Below, in pieces: positions 63,211 through 64,000 of a stretch of DNA of 64,000 nt (positions are counted from its first letter, which is position 1; the number at the start of each line of letters is the position of its first letter). The stretch is from Thioalkalivibrio sp. ALMg11 (GTDB taxonomy: Bacteria > Pseudomonadota > Gammaproteobacteria > Ectothiorhodospirales > Ectothiorhodospiraceae). The notes beneath the pieces are model-generated. The model was not told the DNA's origin. It made no database searches and was given only the letters and a program-made list of their open reading frames with translations. Location of the stretch: the NCBI RefSeq assembly GCF_000377905.1, contig NZ_KB898871.1, forward strand, positions 221,001-285,000, written 5' to 3'. The translations under genes and the position numbers were made by a program.

Positions 63211-64000
63211 TCACTGCCACGCGGATGCGACCACGGGCTGGAGCTGCTCCCGGTACGCCTCGGGGATACGGGTCTCGTCCGCACTCGGCGGGTCGAACGC
63301 GGCCATGGCCTGGACCAGTTGGTTGACCTCGGATGCCGCAAGGATCTCGCCGCTCGAGAGCTTTACCCGGTCCAGGGTTTCGCCGTGCCGACCAAACCAG
63401 TCATCGACCGTGATGCGGTCGTCGGTACCGATGACCCCGATCTCCAGGTCACGGCGGTCCTGGCGGAACCAGAGCTGGTCCGCCGCGATATCCTCGCCCA
63501 GGAGCAGGGTGTCCTCCCCCGGGTCGCGGGCGCGCTCGACGGTCCGGTCGTGCCCGTCTCCGCGCTCGAAGTAGTAGGTATCGCTACCCGCGCCCCCTTG
63601 CAGGACGTTGCTGCCGCGACCGCCGTGGATGAAGTTGTCGCCGCCTTCGCCACGCAGGACGTTATCGCCGTCGTTGCCGATCAGGGTGTTGTCGAGCTCG
63701 TTGCCCCGGCCCCAATAGTCGCCGTCCCCGGTCAGGGTGAGGTTCTCCACGTGATCGGGCAGCCGGAAGTGGGTCTCCGCCTTCACGGTGTCCGTGCCGC
63801 CACCTTCCTGGGCGATCACCTTCGTGCCCGGGTTGCTGACCACATAGGTGTTGTCCCCGTCACCCCCGTACAGGAAGTTCGCGGAGCGGCCGCCCCCGAT
63901 CAGCACGTTGTCGCCACTCACGCCGTAGAGATGATTGGGGCGCTCCGTGCCGATGATCACGTTGTCCTCGTCGTTGCCGCGGCCCACCCGGGCATCGCCC
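63211..64000 (-). CDS. RTX calcium-binding secreted protein, C-terminal part (runs off window)
   Basis: Only the last 263 residues are present, and the frame is open to the window edge. The part consists of RTX-type nonapeptide repeats and variants (GGGRSANFLYGGDGDNTY, GNDGDNVLRGEGGDNFIHGG, GGAGSDTYYFERGDGHD). A post-RTX domain follows (DQLWFRQDRRDLEIGVIG, then DRITVDDWFGR), ending in ASAWQ; this last region carries the type I secretion signal. It is likely a large secreted protein, for example an adhesin, protease or toxin, that uses the downstream HlyBD exporter. The catalytic or adhesive part is outside the window. Confidence 0.9.
   Translation of the reverse strand, partial: GDARVGRGNDEDNVIIGTERPNHLYGVSGDNVLIGGGRSANFLYGGDGDNTYVVSNPGTKVIAQEGGGTDTVKAETHFRLPDHVENLTLTGDGDYWGRGNELDNTLIGNDGDNVLRGEGGDNFIHGGRGSNVLQGGAGSDTYYFERGDGHDRTVERARDPGEDTLLLGEDIAADQLWFRQDRRDLEIGVIGTDDRITVDDWFGRHGETLDRVKLSSGEILAASEVNQLVQAMAAFDPPSADETRIPEAYREQLQPVVASAWQ

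Overview
The window is about 64 kb of GC-rich chromosome. It fits a halophilic or haloalkaliphilic, sulfur-oxidising gammaproteobacterium of the Ectothiorhodospiraceae type (Thioalkalivibrio-like). That placement is an inference. It rests on a soeABC-type cytoplasmic sulfite dehydrogenase, a complete cbb3 oxidase cluster, several c-type cytochromes with System II maturation genes, and gammaproteobacterial synteny (ftsYEX-rpoH, polA near engB, ubiK-comM). I see no insertion sequence, prophage or CRISPR array.

Layout. 0-4.2 kb: end of an M16 peptidase, then ftsY-ftsE-ftsX and rpoH. The rpoH promoter looks sigmaE-type and is overlapped by a CIRCE (HrcA) operator. 4.2-13.4 kb: minus-strand cbb3 block ccoNOQP, terminator, ccoG-ccoH-ccoI-ccoS and a 33-codon membrane ORF; a perfect FNR box lies upstream of ccoN and contains the bioC stop codon. 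13.4-20.9 kb: bioHC, plsY, tsaD, a MidA-type methyltransferase, a FolM-like reductase, ubiK and comM. 20.9-23.1 kb: diheme cytochrome c, tRNA-Arg(CCG), rfaH, and a small FNR-box-linked membrane protein. 23.1-29.1 kb: soeABC divergent from moaA. 29.1-38.7 kb: universal stress protein, SulP transporter, rhomboid protease, TonB receptor, porin, a hydrolase-fold protein lacking catalytic residues, trmL and a class 1 dihydroorotate dehydrogenase, interspersed with palindromic repeats. 38.7-44.2 kb: ntrBC, a DUF4124 protein, a degenerate ThrB-like protein, a DUF2782 protein and a LOG-family protein. 44.3-50 kb: polA, a small membrane protein, SCO1, a candidate small RNA with a sigmaE-type promoter, engB and cytochrome c4. 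50-59 kb: resB-ccsA-dsbA, an acetolactate-synthase-like enzyme, an EEP-family protein, a diguanylate cyclase and a PfkB kinase. 59.2-64 kb: a 288-bp nested inverted-repeat element, then a type I secretion locus (hlyD, hlyB, C-terminal part of an RTX protein running off the window).

How it fits together. Electrons from sulfite (SoeABC) and from the soluble cytochromes would end at the cbb3 oxidase, whose copper and heme needs are met by ccoI/ccoS/ccoG, SCO1 and ResB/CcsA; MoaA supplies the molybdenum cofactor for SoeA. The most unusual signals are regulatory: two matching sigmaE-type promoters (rpoH and a multi-hairpin RNA in the polA-engB interval, where Spot 42 and ErsA lie in other gammaproteobacteria), CIRCE over rpoH, and several nested palindromic elements. 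Three proteins of known folds have altered catalytic residues: CcoI (GEGIND), a DLH-fold protein and a ThrB-like protein.
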